A stretch of 64,000 nt of DNA from CBDCCV01 sp965215025 (GTDB taxonomy: Bacteria > Bacteroidota > Rhodothermia > Rhodothermales > Salinibacteraceae). Where the stretch lies: contig CBDCCV010000001.1 of the NCBI GenBank assembly GCA_965215025.1, positions 1,116,001-1,180,000 of the forward strand, in the 5' to 3' direction. A program made the translations under genes and the position numbers. Positions 32,391 to 43,546 of this stretch are shown piece by piece. Under the pieces are notes generated by a model. The model did not search any database, was not told where the DNA came from, and saw only the letters and a program-made list of their open reading frames with translations. Position 1 is the first letter of the stretch. Each line of letters opens with the position of its first letter.

Positions 32391-35201
32391 TTAGCGCGAC
32401 GAGCCGTCGCCGGCGCTGCCTTCTTCCATCGTTACCAGCTCCGTCGTCATCGTGCCGCCGCCCATCTGGGCGGGCAGTTGGTACTCGCCTTTGACGGCGT
32501 AGTGCGGCGCGTCCTGGAGGACGTAGAGCGTCGTCGCGCTGCCGCTCTCGTCAAGCGGCGTGAGTTCGACGACGTACGTCTCGTACGTGCCGGCGGGGAC
32601 CTCGGTCGTGGCCGTGCTCGTCACCTCCAGCTTCACCGGCTGCGCTTTCTGCGTCTGCGCGTTGAAGGTGCGCAGCGTGGTCGAGTAGCCCTCCTCGAGC
32701 GGCAGCCCAGCGATGAAGAGTTCCTGGCTCGCGCCGTCGCCCAAAACGGGCGCGTCGAGGGCGACATCCACGTCCGTCATCTGGCCGGCGGCGCCCATCT
32801 GGCCCGTCACCGCGCTGTCCGCGTACGCGAACCGCATCGTGGCGCCCATCGCGCTCATGCTGCGGCGGATGGGCTTGAGCGTCTCCTGCGCCACGACGAA
32901 CGTGTCGGCCGTGCTGCCCATCGGCATCTCGGCGAGGTCGAGGATGCGCCACGTGCCTTCGTCGCCGGCCTCGATGATGCGCTGGAGGTCCATCTCGATC
33001 TCCCGCCCCTGCATCGAGAGCGTGCCGTTGTAGGCGAGCGTCATCGGCTCGATGGCGGCGCCGTCGGCGTCGGGGAGCGGGGCCGTCTGCGCCTCGGCGG
33101 CTTCCGCGTTGGCCGACGTGTCGGGCAGCGTGACGGTGGCGGGGTCCACGGTGATCTCCTCCAGGCGCTCGGCAATCGAGTCGGGCACCGCTTCCTGGTA
33201 GCGCCCGCCTAAGTGCTCGGCCAAGAACTCCTCCATCGCCACGGCCAGGGCCATCCGGTTCTCAGGCGCGCGGAAGCCGTGCCCTTCGTCCGGCGCCACG
33301 AGGTACTCGACCTCCACGCCGCGCTCGCGCAGCGCCACGACGAGCTGGTCGGACTCGCGCTGCTTCACACGCGGGTCGTTGGCGCCGTGGACGACGAGGA
33401 GCGGCGTCTCGATCACGTCGGCCTTCGTGAGGGGCGAGCGGGCCAGGAGGTCTTCGCGGTCTTCGGGGTCCTCGGGGTCGCCCACGCGCTGGAACCAGGT
33501 CCCTTCAAGGAAGGGACGCCAGTAGGCCGGGAACGACTCGATCAAGGTGACGAGGTTCGACGGCGCCACGTACGGCACGGCGGCGGCGTACAATTCGGGC
33601 GTGTAGGTGACGCCGGCGAGCGTCGCGTAGCCGCCGTACGAGCCGCCAAAGATCCCGATGCGCGTCGAGTCGGCGATGCCCTCGTCGATGAGGTACTGCA
33701 CGCCGTCGGTGATGTCGTGCTGCATCGCGCCCGTGCCCCACTCTTTGTTGCCGGCGTTGAGGAACGCCTGCCCATAGCCCGTCGAGCTGCGGAAGTTGGG
33801 CTGCAAGACGGCGTAGCCGCGGTTCGCCAGAAACTGCGCGTAGGCGTCGTAGCCCCACGTGTCGCGGCTCCACGGGCCGCCGTGCGGGAAGATCACCACG
33901 GGCAAGTTCTCCGGCTCGACGCCCTTCGGGAGCGTGAGGTAGGCGGGGATCTCCATCCCGTCGCGCGCGGTGTAGCGGATGGGCCGCATCTCGGCCAGGT
34001 GCTCTCTCGGCAGCTCGGGCCGGGAGCGGTAGAGGAGTTCGACCTCGCCCGTCTCACGGTCGTAGAGGTAGACCGAGCCGGGGTCCACGTCGCTCGACAC
34101 GCTCACCGTGTGGAGGCGCATGTCCTCCGTCGAGGAGGTGATGTAGAAGTCGCCGTCGGGCAGCTGCTCGCGCAGCGTTTCGAGGTCCTCGGCAAACTGC
34201 TCGTCTTTCGGGTAGATGCGCAGCCGGTCGCCCACGTAGTACGTGGCGAGGAGGCTGTCCGTGTCCTCGGAAAAGACGGCGCCGCCGAAGTCCACCTCGT
34301 TCTCGGGATCGGAGGCGACGACTTCTTCAACCTCGCCGCTTTCCGGGTCGAAGAGGAGCAGCCGCTGGAGGTCCACGTCGTCGCCTTTGTTGGAGACGAG
34401 GTAGACGCGCTCGCCGCCCGCGTGGAAGCGGATGGGGTAGCACTCCTCCTCGTACGTGCAGGTGTAGACAGGCGTGAGGCTGCTGTCGGGCTGGATGCGA
34501 AGCAGTTCGGTGCCGCCGCCATCGGTCTGGCGGATGGCCAGGCGCGCGTCGCCTTCCTGGTCGAAGACGTAGCCGCCGACGTTCTGCGTGTTCTCGATCA
34601 TCAGCTCGCGCTCGCCCGTGGCGATGTCCACGCGGTAGACGTCGTGGTAAGCGGCGTCGCGGTCGTTGAGGCCGACGATCATCTCGCCGGGCGTTTCTTC
34701 CGGCACGGCGTAGATGATGGCGCGCACGCCCTCGACGGGCGTGAGGTCGCGCGCGGGCGGCACGCCGGTCGAGTCCACGGCCTCAGCCGAGGGGTCCACG
34801 GCGTAGACGTGGAAGTTCTCGTTCCCGCCCTTGTCCTGGACGTAGAGGATGTACTGCCCGTCCTGACTCCAAAAATAGCCGGGCACGGGCCGGTCATCGG
34901 CCGTGACGGGGCGGGCGGCCTCGAACGGCTCGTCGATGCCTTTGACGTAGACGTTGCGCGCGCCGCGGTACGGCTTGATGAAGGCGATCTGCTCGCCGTC
35001 GGGCGAGAGCTGCGCCGAGGTGACTTCCGGATCGCCGAAGAAGAGGTCGCGGTCGATGAGCGGCGGCAGCGCGCTCGTGTCTGAAACGCTCGTGTCCGAA
35101 GCGGCGTCTTGCGCCGCAGCCGGGGGCGCTGTGTTGAAAAAGAGGAAGGCGGCGAAAAGGCAGGCCGCCCAGAGGCGGGCGGTTCGTGGCGTAGCATCCA
35201 T
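32391..35201 (-). CDS. Secreted prolyl oligopeptidase-family (S9) peptidase with C-terminal DUF3108-like domain
   Basis: The start is the ATG at 35201, which has AAGG just upstream and begins a signal peptide ('MDATPRTARLWAACLFAAFL', cleavage near AAAQD), giving 936 residues. A seven-blade-type propeller (about 30-400) has repeating 'SPDGEQIAF'-like strands. The alpha/beta hydrolase follows with Ser in 'GIFGGSYGGYATLAG', Asp in 'VVHGANDPRVKQ' and His in 'APDEGHGFRAPENR'. After ~680 an extra ~230-residue domain ('TYETYVVELTPLDES', 'YVLQDAPHYAVKGEY') resembles DUF3108 lipocalin-like proteins. That fusion is uncommon among S9 enzymes. Confidence 0.92.
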   Translation of the reverse strand: MDATPRTARLWAACLFAAFLFFNTAPPAAAQDAASDTSVSDTSALPPLIDRDLFFGDPEVTSAQLSPDGEQIAFIKPYRGARNVYVKGIDEPFEAARPVTADDRPVPGYFWSQDGQYILYVQDKGGNENFHVYAVDPSAEAVDSTGVPPARDLTPVEGVRAIIYAVPEETPGEMIVGLNDRDAAYHDVYRVDIATGERELMIENTQNVGGYVFDQEGDARLAIRQTDGGGTELLRIQPDSSLTPVYTCTYEEECYPIRFHAGGERVYLVSNKGDDVDLQRLLLFDPESGEVEEVVASDPENEVDFGGAVFSEDTDSLLATYYVGDRLRIYPKDEQFAEDLETLREQLPDGDFYITSSTEDMRLHTVSVSSDVDPGSVYLYDRETGEVELLYRSRPELPREHLAEMRPIRYTARDGMEIPAYLTLPKGVEPENLPVVIFPHGGPWSRDTWGYDAYAQFLANRGYAVLQPNFRSSTGYGQAFLNAGNKEWGTGAMQHDITDGVQYLIDEGIADSTRIGIFGGSYGGYATLAGVTYTPELYAAAVPYVAPSNLVTLIESFPAYWRPFLEGTWFQRVGDPEDPEDREDLLARSPLTKADVIETPLLVVHGANDPRVKQRESDQLVVALRERGVEVEYLVAPDEGHGFRAPENRMALAVAMEEFLAEHLGGRYQEAVPDSIAERLEEITVDPATVTLPDTSANAEAAEAQTAPLPDADGAAIEPMTLAYNGTLSMQGREIEMDLQRIIEAGDEGTWRILDLAEMPMGSTADTFVVAQETLKPIRRSMSAMGATMRFAYADSAVTGQMGAAGQMTDVDVALDAPVLGDGASQELFIAGLPLEEGYSTTLRTFNAQTQKAQPVKLEVTSTATTEVPAGTYETYVVELTPLDESGSATTLYVLQDAPHYAVKGEYQLPAQMGGGTMTTELVTMEEGSAGDGSSR

Positions 35202-35511
35202 GACCTTGTGGGGAGAGAGAAGAGGAAAAGGGCAGGCGGCGTGCGGGGGGAAGCAGAAGGGATGTTGCGCAAAGCGCATCTCCGGGCGCAATGGCTATTA
35301 TTCGCACGGCCGGCCCAGAAGTTACGCGCTGGCGGCATCAGTTGCTGCACAGCGCTTCTCCACAAAGACGCACCGCTTTCTACGAGCGCCCGCCCTCAGT
35401 CCTCGGTGACCTGCACGGGACATGCTCCCTGCCGCAAAGGGGTGGAGAGGCCATCCCACCGTTTGAGAAGACGCCCTCCTACCCCTTCTCCCTTACCCGT
35501 CCCCTCAGAAA
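35202..35511. other. Gene-free interval
   Basis: This 310-bp interval lies between two minus-strand genes and must contain the S9 peptidase promoter. Short frames here are shadows. I see no terminator for the ZIP gene and no RNA gene. Confidence 0.5.
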
Positions 35512-36345
35512 TCAGCCGAGGGCCACGTCGAGGATCATCATCACCGTAAAGCCGCCCATCGCGCCGAGCGTGGCGACGTCGTCGTTCCCGTGCTGCTGCG
35601 ACTCGGGGATAAGCTCTTCGACGACGACGTAGATCATGGCGCCGGCGGCAAAGGCAAGCGCGTAAGGCAGGATGGGGCGGATGGCCAACACGGCCGCCGC
35701 GCCGATTACCGCCGAGATCGGCTCGACGACGCCGGAGAGCTGCCCGTACCAAAAGCTCTTGCCCACCGAGACGCCCTCGCCCCGCAGCGGCACCGACACG
35801 GCCACGCCCTCGGGGAAGTTCTGCATCCCGATGCCAACGGCGAGGACGACGGCGCTGGCGAGCGTGGCGCCGCCAGCCACGTCCATCCCGCTCGCCGCCG
35901 CGCCAAAGGCCACGCCCACGGCCAGCCCCTCGGGGATGTTGTGCAGCGTGATGGCCAGGACGAGCAGCGTGGCGCGCCGCCAGGTGGTCTGGACGCCCTC
36001 GGCCTCGGAGCGGTCCAGGCCCAGGTGCAGGTGTGGCAGAAAGGCGTCGGCCAGGCGCAGGAAGACGCCGCCGAGGAGGAAGCCAACCGCTGCCGGCAGC
36101 CACTCCGGCACGCCCTGCGCCGCCGCCATGTCGATGGCCGGCACAAGAAGCGACCAGAAGCTCGCCGCGATCATCACCCCGGCGGCAAAGCCGAGCATGG
36201 CGTCCAGGAGTGAGCGGTTTACCGAGCGGGCGAAAAAGACCAGCGACGCGCCTAAGGCCGTCACCCCCCACGTAAATCCGCCGGCCAGGAGCGCCTGCAC
36301 TACGGGATTAAGCCCCTCGAAAGACGCCGTAATAGATTCGATCAT
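35512..36345 (-). CDS. ZIP-family divalent metal transporter
   Basis: The 277-residue protein has eight predicted membrane helices with the two ZIP metal-site signatures: 'ITLHNIPEGLAVGVAFGAA' (helix 4) and 'IGMQNFPEGVAVSVPLRGEG' (helix 5). A short His-containing loop ('LPHLHLGLDRSE') precedes helix 4. The family imports Zn, Fe or Mn. It resembles the GufA-like subgroup. A DtxR/MntR-like box lies upstream, suggesting metal-responsive control. Confidence 0.92.
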   Translation of the reverse strand: MIESITASFEGLNPVVQALLAGGFTWGVTALGASLVFFARSVNRSLLDAMLGFAAGVMIAASFWSLLVPAIDMAAAQGVPEWLPAAVGFLLGGVFLRLADAFLPHLHLGLDRSEAEGVQTTWRRATLLVLAITLHNIPEGLAVGVAFGAAASGMDVAGGATLASAVVLAVGIGMQNFPEGVAVSVPLRGEGVSVGKSFWYGQLSGVVEPISAVIGAAAVLAIRPILPYALAFAAGAMIYVVVEELIPESQQHGNDDVATLGAMGGFTVMMILDVALG

Positions 36346-36372
36346 AGAAAGGGTTTTCTGATGGAGAGAGCA

Positions 36373-36393
36373 TTTTTAGGTTTAGCTAAATAA
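36373..36393 (-). promoter_or_regulatory. DtxR/MntR/IdeR-like operator upstream of the ZIP transporter
   Basis: TTTTTAGGTTTAGCTAAATAA lies 28-48 bp upstream of the ZIP start. It resembles the DtxR-family consensus TTAGGTTAGGCTAACCTAA (the left half is nearly exact and the centre TTTAGCTAAA is a perfect palindrome). The AT-rich block contrasts with its surroundings. No regulator gene is nearby. Assigned from pattern only. Confidence 0.5.
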
Positions 36394-36533
36394 TAAATTT
36401 CCCTAATCAAAGTCAATCCTGCTCCAAGACAATTTTGCGAAACAACGAGCGAACCTTTAGCAAAGCCGCGCAATGAAGAAAAGCTGTCGATACAGTTTCT
36501 GCTGGAAAGAGAAACCTGCGCAGTAACACTTAG

Positions 36534-36552
36534 TATAGGGGGGAAGGGTATA
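36534..36552 (+). promoter_or_regulatory. Candidate CsoR operator
   Basis: TATAGGGGGGAAGGGTATA ends two bases before the csoR ATG. CsoR sites are G/C-tract dyads flanked by TA-rich ends, often overlapping the -10 region of their own operon. The TATA ends match but both inner tracts are G, so the dyad is imperfect. Position strongly favours autoregulation. Confidence 0.45.
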
Positions 36553-36554
36553 AA

Positions 36555-36857
36555 ATGAACGAGAGAAGAGCAGCTATGCAGATGGATGAGAACAAGCGCG
36601 AAGCCGTGCTCACGCGGTTGCGGCGCATCGAGGGGCAGGTGCGCGGCCTGCAAAAGATGGTCGAAGAAGACCGCTACTGCGGCGACATCCTCAACCAGAT
36701 CGCCTCGGTGCAGAGCGCGCTGCGCGGCGCCGGTAAGGTCATCACGCGCAACCACCTCGAAACCTGCGTCACCGACGCCCTCCGCTCCGGCGATCAGGAC
36801 GCCGCCGAAAAAACGTACGGCGAGATCATGGACCTCCTCTACGAGCAGATCCGCTGA
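36555..36857 (+). CDS. csoR: CsoR/RcnR-family metal-sensing repressor
   Basis: The 100-residue helical protein has the family core 'RLRRIEGQVRGLQKMVEEDR' then 'YCGDILNQIASVQSALR' and 'HLETCV'. The Cys-His-Cys set (about Cys42, His67, Cys71) is the Cu(I) site of CsoR. Cu(I) binding releases DNA. It lies 71 bp upstream of the copper ATPase on the same strand, which fits a csoR-copA operon. Possible starts at residues 1, 8 or 10. Confidence 0.92.
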   Translation: MNERRAAMQMDENKREAVLTRLRRIEGQVRGLQKMVEEDRYCGDILNQIASVQSALRGAGKVITRNHLETCVTDALRSGDQDAAEKTYGEIMDLLYEQIR

Positions 36858-36928
36858 TCATCCGTCCCGCCCCGCGCAGAGGATGCGCCCCGCCGTCTCC
36901 TGCTCAGAACCTGACCTGAACCACTGCG

Positions 36929-39853
<2,925 letters not shown>

Positions 39854-40057
39854 ACTCTTGCCCAAATTAGGGTGTTGCGCGGGCGGGCTTGACACGTGCA
39901 CCACGGCGGGGTTGCAAAGCGCGCGCGCGGCGGCGTACCTTTCTGCACACCAGGCGCGCGCCCGTGCGAATGCGCCGCCGGGGCCGATCTTCTTCAGGCA
40001 CGCCGGCGCTTTTCTCGCGCGCCGCGCTGCCCTTGCACGCACCTCCCCCGCCTGACC

Positions 40058-41107
40058 ATGCCCACCCTCGCCGCCATCTGGGAAGTTGTCGATCTGCCGC
40101 TCGGCATCTTCCTCGTCCTCAACGGCTTCCTGCTCTCGGCCTCCATCCTGGTGTATGCCGAGCGCCGCGTCTCGGGCTACATCCAGAACCGGCCGGGGCC
40201 GAACCGCGTCGGCCCGCTCGGCCTCTTGCAGCCGTTTGCGGACGTCTTGAAGTTCGTGCTCAAGGAGGACATCCGCCCGGCGGCGGCCAACCCGTTCATC
40301 CACGCCGCCGCGCCGGTTTTGATGGTCGTCATCGCCATGACCGTCACGGCGCTGATCCCGTTCGCGCGCGGCGTCGTCATCGCCGACATCAGCGTGGGCG
40401 TCTTGGGAATCCTGGCGCTTACTTCCATCACCGTCTACGGCGTCACGCTTGCCGGGTGGAGTTCGAACTCGAAGTACTCGCTCCTGGGCGGTCTCCGCTC
40501 GTCGGCGCAGATGATCTCCTACGAGCTGTCGATGGGGCTGGCCGTCGTCTCCGTCGTGCTGATTGCCGGGACGCTCAACCTCTCAGGAATCGTTGAAGAT
40601 CAGGGTTCGGGGTGGGCCATTCTGGGATGGAATGTCTTCCGCAACCCCATCGGCTTTATGGTCTTTCTGGTCACCGCCTTTGCCGAGACGAACCGCGCCC
40701 CGTTTGACCTGCCCGAGGCCGAGCAGGAACTCGTGGGCGGCTACCACACCGAGTACAGCGGGATGAAGTTCGGGATGTTCTTCCTGGCCGAGTACGTGAA
40801 CTGGTTCGTGGCCTCGTTCGTGATCGTGACGCTCTTCTTTGGCGGCTACCTCGTCCCGTTCGAGCCGCTTCTGGTGGCGGCCTTCCCCGACCTCCTCGGC
40901 TCCTGGCTTTTAGGGATTCTCCAGTTCGCCTCGCTCATGCTCAAGGTGAGCTTTTTCGCCTTCCTCTTCATCTGGGTGCGGTGGACGCTCCCGCGCTTTA
41001 AGTACAACCAGCTCATGAACATCGGCTGGAAGTACCTCCTGCCCATCGCGCTCGCCAACGCGCTCGTCATCGCCCTGGGCGTGGCGCTCTTCGCCGCTAT
41101 TTTTTAG
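40058..41107 (+). CDS. nuoH: NADH-quinone oxidoreductase subunit H
   Basis: The start is the ATG at 40058 ('MPTLAAIWEVVDLPLGIF'), giving 349 residues; the longer frame adds 54 residues without similarity. It is a membrane subunit with eight helices at the quinone entry. Signatures: 'ERRVSGYIQNRPGPNRVGPL', 'QPFADVLKFVLKEDI', 'FAETNRAPFDLPEAEQELVG' and 'TEYSGMKFGMFFLAEYVNWF'. It lies 12 kb from nuoG, unlike the usual adjacent order, and no nuoI follows in this window. Confidence 0.96.
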   Translation: MPTLAAIWEVVDLPLGIFLVLNGFLLSASILVYAERRVSGYIQNRPGPNRVGPLGLLQPFADVLKFVLKEDIRPAAANPFIHAAAPVLMVVIAMTVTALIPFARGVVIADISVGVLGILALTSITVYGVTLAGWSSNSKYSLLGGLRSSAQMISYELSMGLAVVSVVLIAGTLNLSGIVEDQGSGWAILGWNVFRNPIGFMVFLVTAFAETNRAPFDLPEAEQELVGGYHTEYSGMKFGMFFLAEYVNWFVASFVIVTLFFGGYLVPFEPLLVAAFPDLLGSWLLGILQFASLMLKVSFFAFLFIWVRWTLPRFKYNQLMNIGWKYLLPIALANALVIALGVALFAAIF

Positions 41108-41279
41108 GGTAGTGGTCAAACGATAAGTGAAGAGGGAGCGGGTCATCTCGACCGAGCGGAGCGGGTGGAGGGATCTGCGCTGAAGACGACGCTTTGGCCC
41201 GGCCGGATTTCTCGGCTTCGCTCGAAATGACAGAGCAGGAACGCCGAGGTGGACGATCACTTATCATCTACTCACTACC
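41108..41279. repeat. Heptad inverted arms enclosing a second repeat (after nuoH)
   Basis: The left arm starts at the base after the nuoH stop (41108-41134: GGTAGTG, GTCAAAC, GATAAGT, GAAGAGG). The right arm (41253-41279), reverse-complemented, reads GGTAGTG, AGTAGAT, GATAAGT, GATCG. Between them sits a different 90-bp palindromic repeat. Confidence 0.8.
41142..41231. repeat. Dispersed palindromic repeat, copy 3 (nested)
   Basis: Ends are GTCATCTCGACCGAGCG and CGCTCGAAATGAC, with 'GGAGGGATCTGCGCT' inside. It belongs to the same general GTCATC...GATGAC class as 18311 and 28990 but is a divergent subtype. Confidence 0.7.
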
Positions 41280-41287
41280 TTTTTTAG

Positions 41288-41367
41288 GTATGGAGGTGTG
41301 GAAGTATGGACGTCCGCTCACCTCTTCACATTGGTACTTCCATACGCCCATACTTCCACACCCAAAC
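41288..41367. repeat. Second inverted heptad spacer ending at the rpe start
   Basis: The left arm (41288-41312) reads TATGGAG, GTGTGGA, AGTATGG. The right arm (41331-41367) reads GTACTTC, CATACGC, CCATACT, TCCACAC and ends at the ATG of rpe. The arms are close inverted complements. Confidence 0.8.
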
Positions 41368-42039
41368 ATGCTCCTCGCCCCGTCCGTCATCGCCTCGGAC
41401 CTCGGCCGCCTGGAGGCGCACGCGCGCGAGGCGCTCGACGCCGGGGCCGACTGGCTGCACGTGGACGTGATGGACGGTGCCTTCGTGCCGAACATCTCCG
41501 TCGGCCCGCTCATCGTCGAGGCGCTGCGCCCGCTGGCCGACGAGACGGGCGTGCCGCTGGACGTGCACCTCATGATCGAGGACCCGGCGCGCTACATCGG
41601 CGACTTTGCCGAGGCGGGCGCCGACGGCCTCACGGTTCATGTCGAGGCGGCCACGCACCTGCACGGCGCGCTGCAAGAGGTGAAGGAACGCGGCCTGCGC
41701 GCGGGCGTCACGCTCAACCCCGCCACGCCGCTCTCGGCACTCGAAGAGGTGCTTCCGCTCGTGGACCTCGTGCTGGTGATGTCGGTCAACCCCGGCTTTA
41801 GCGGGCAGGACTACATCCCCGGCTCGACCGACAAGATCCGCCGCCTGCGCAGGAAGCTCGACGCCCTCGGCTCCCATGCGCTCATAGAGGTGGACGGCGG
41901 GATTAAGCCTGAGAACGCGCTCGAGGTCGTCCGCGCCGGCGCCGACGTCTTGGTGGCCGGCAGCGCCGTCTTCGGCGGGGAGCGCTCGGTCGAGGAGAAC
42001 GTCCGCGCCTTCCGCGATGCGCTCGTGCTCGAAGCGTGA
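41368..42039 (+). CDS. rpe: Ribulose-phosphate 3-epimerase
   Basis: The start is the ATG at 41368 ('MLLAPSVIASDLGRLEAHAR'), right after the repeat, giving 223 residues. The TIM-barrel enzyme interconverts ribulose-5-P and xylulose-5-P. Signatures: 'LHVDVMDGAFVPNISVGP', 'PLDVHLMIEDPARYI', 'VLVMSVNPGFSGQDYIP' and 'IEVDGGIKPENA', which hold the metal His/Asp ligands and the phosphate loop. Length is standard. Confidence 0.97.
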   Translation: MLLAPSVIASDLGRLEAHAREALDAGADWLHVDVMDGAFVPNISVGPLIVEALRPLADETGVPLDVHLMIEDPARYIGDFAEAGADGLTVHVEAATHLHGALQEVKERGLRAGVTLNPATPLSALEEVLPLVDLVLVMSVNPGFSGQDYIPGSTDKIRRLRRKLDALGSHALIEVDGGIKPENALEVVRAGADVLVAGSAVFGGERSVEENVRAFRDALVLEA

Positions 42040-42045
42040 TGTCGG

Positions 42046-42144
42046 GCGGACGGTAGAGGGCGAGCAGGCGCGCACCGACGGCCGCCCCCGGCGGCGCCGA
42101 CGCCGGACGCCGCCCCATCCGCTGCTCACTATCCGCCACTCGCC
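42046..42144. repeat. Inverted heptad spacer (rpe-SDR)
   Basis: The left arm (about 42043-42073) reads GGGCGGA, CGGTAGA, GGGCGAG, CAGGCGC. The right arm (42118-42144), reverse-complemented, reads GCGAGTG, GCGGATA, GTGAGCA, GCGGATG, ending at the next ATG. The right arm carries the same GCGARTR heptad as 10615 and 19262. Confidence 0.75.
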
Positions 42145-43008
42145 ATGCAGAAAGTAGCGCTCGTCACCGGGGCGAACTCGGGGATCGGAAAAGCGACGGC
42201 CGAGGGGCTGGCGCGGCGCGGCTACACCGTGGTCATGGCGTGCCGCAGCCGTAAGCGCGGCCTCCAGGCCATGGCGGAGATCAAGGCCGACACCGGCCAC
42301 GACGCCCTCGCGCTGATGCTCGCCGATCTCTCCAAGGAAAGCGAGGTGCGCGCGTTGGCCGAGCGGTTCAACAACCAGTACGACCGCCTGGACGCGCTCG
42401 TGAACAACGCCGGCCTCTTCCGCGCAGAGCGGCGCGTGGCCGACTACGACGGCGGCATCGAGGAAACGTTTGCCGTGAACCACCTCGCCCCGTTCCTCCT
42501 GACGAACTTGCTTCTGGAAACGCTCAAAAAGACGGCCGCCGAGACGGGCGAGGCGCGCGTCGTCACGGTCTCCTCCGACGCGCATCGGGGCGCGGAGATG
42601 GACTTCGGCGCCGTGCGCGAGCCGCTGCCGGAGACGTACAGCGGCACGCGCGCCTATGGGCGCTCGAAGCTCGCCAACGTGCTCTTCACCTACGAGCTGG
42701 CGCGGCGCCTCGACGGCACCGGCATTAGGGCCACGGCCGTGCATCCGGGTGTGGTGAAGACGAATATCTTTGCCAGCAGCAGCGGCTTCGTGGCGCGCGT
42801 GGCGGACTTTTTCTCCTTCCTCTACGCCAGTTCGGACAAGGGCGCCGAGGGGCCGCTTTACCTCGCCGCCGCCCCCGAAGCCGAGGGCATCACCGGCCAA
42901 TACTTCAAGAAGACGAAGCCGGCCAGGTCCTCGAAGGCGTCCTACGACGAAGCGCTGGCCGGGCGGCTCTGGCGCGCGAGCGAGGCGATGACGGGGCTGG
43001 CCGCGTAG
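42145..43008 (+). CDS. Short-chain dehydrogenase/reductase (retinol dehydrogenase-like)
   Basis: A classical SDR of 287 residues: cofactor loop 'VTGANSGIGKATAEGLARRG', 'ACRSRKRG' suggesting NADP preference, 'LDALVNNAGLFR', the catalytic Ser region 'RVVTVSSDAHRGAEMDF', Tyr/Lys in 'RAYGRSKLANVLFTYELARR' and 'VHPGVVKTNIF'. The subgroup with 'SKLANVLFT' and a C-terminal 'DKGAEGPLYLAA' resembles retinol/WW-domain oxidoreductases. Substrate unknown. Confidence 0.92.
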   Translation: MQKVALVTGANSGIGKATAEGLARRGYTVVMACRSRKRGLQAMAEIKADTGHDALALMLADLSKESEVRALAERFNNQYDRLDALVNNAGLFRAERRVADYDGGIEETFAVNHLAPFLLTNLLLETLKKTAAETGEARVVTVSSDAHRGAEMDFGAVREPLPETYSGTRAYGRSKLANVLFTYELARRLDGTGIRATAVHPGVVKTNIFASSSGFVARVADFFSFLYASSDKGAEGPLYLAAAPEAEGITGQYFKKTKPARSSKASYDEALAGRLWRASEAMTGLAA

Positions 43009-43046
43009 CAAGCCGGTCCACCAAGACGAGCGCATACCGGCCAGTA

Positions 43047-43080
43047 GGCCGCTGCCAGTTTCCGGCGGCGGCCTTTTTTC
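43047..43080 (+). terminator. Rho-independent terminator after the SDR gene
   Basis: GGCCGCTGCC and GGCGGCGGCC form a GC-rich stem around AGTTTCC, followed by TTTTTTC. It is 40 bp past the SDR stop. Confidence 0.9.
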
Positions 43081-43083
43081 GTT

Positions 43084-43120
43084 GCGCGTGACGGTTTTCG
43101 GCGCGGGTTTGCGCAATGCG
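43084..43120 (+). promoter_or_regulatory. 37-bp block shared upstream of both DUF1036 loci (copy 1)
   Basis: GCGCGTGACGGTTTTCGGC continues for 37 bp and recurs at 51684-51720 with only two mismatches. Each copy lies upstream of a DUF1036 gene cluster and right after a terminator or gene end. A shared promoter or operator is the simplest reading, but common ancestry of duplicated loci would also explain it. Confidence 0.5.
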
Positions 43121-43223
43121 GGTAGGCGGCCTCATGGGCGTCGGGCATTCGTCGCGGCCCGTCCGCGCTGGAGGCCTCTTCGCCCCCCCCCTTTGAGCCA
43201 AAGGAATCCCCGCGTGTCCTGCC

Positions 43224-43529
43224 ATGACGAATGCCGCGCCTACGCCGCCTCCTGTGTCAAACCCCGCCCGGTTCAGCGTCTACGTCGCGCTCGTGCTCAG
43301 CGTGGCGATGGTGCTCTTCCCGCCGTTTACGAGCGTCAACGGGACGGAGTACGCCTTCGTGCTGACGGGACCGGAGTGGGCGCGCGCGATGGAGGCCGTA
43401 GGCCGCGAGCTGGGACTAACGGCGCGCATCGATTGGGCGTTGCTGCTCGTGCAGTTGGGGGCGGTGTGGGCCGTCGCGCTCGGGGCCGCCGTCAGCTTCA
43501 AGGGGCGTCCCGCTGACGCCATCAACTGA
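43224..43529 (+). CDS. Hypothetical two-helix membrane protein, 101 residues
   Basis: After a Pro-rich N-terminus there are two membrane helices (about 18-36 and 70-92) separated by an acidic, probably periplasmic loop. I recognise no family. It lies 17 bp upstream of the DUF1036 gene on the same strand, so co-transcription is likely. Confidence 0.65.
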   Translation: MTNAAPTPPPVSNPARFSVYVALVLSVAMVLFPPFTSVNGTEYAFVLTGPEWARAMEAVGRELGLTARIDWALLLVQLGAVWAVALGAAVSFKGRPADAIN

Positions 43530-43546
43530 ACAGGAGGTGCTGAACC

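Noticed and set aside
33213..35084. 623-residue open frame antisense to the S9 peptidase
   Set aside because: Shadow frame caused by high GC at third positions; no motifs, biased composition.
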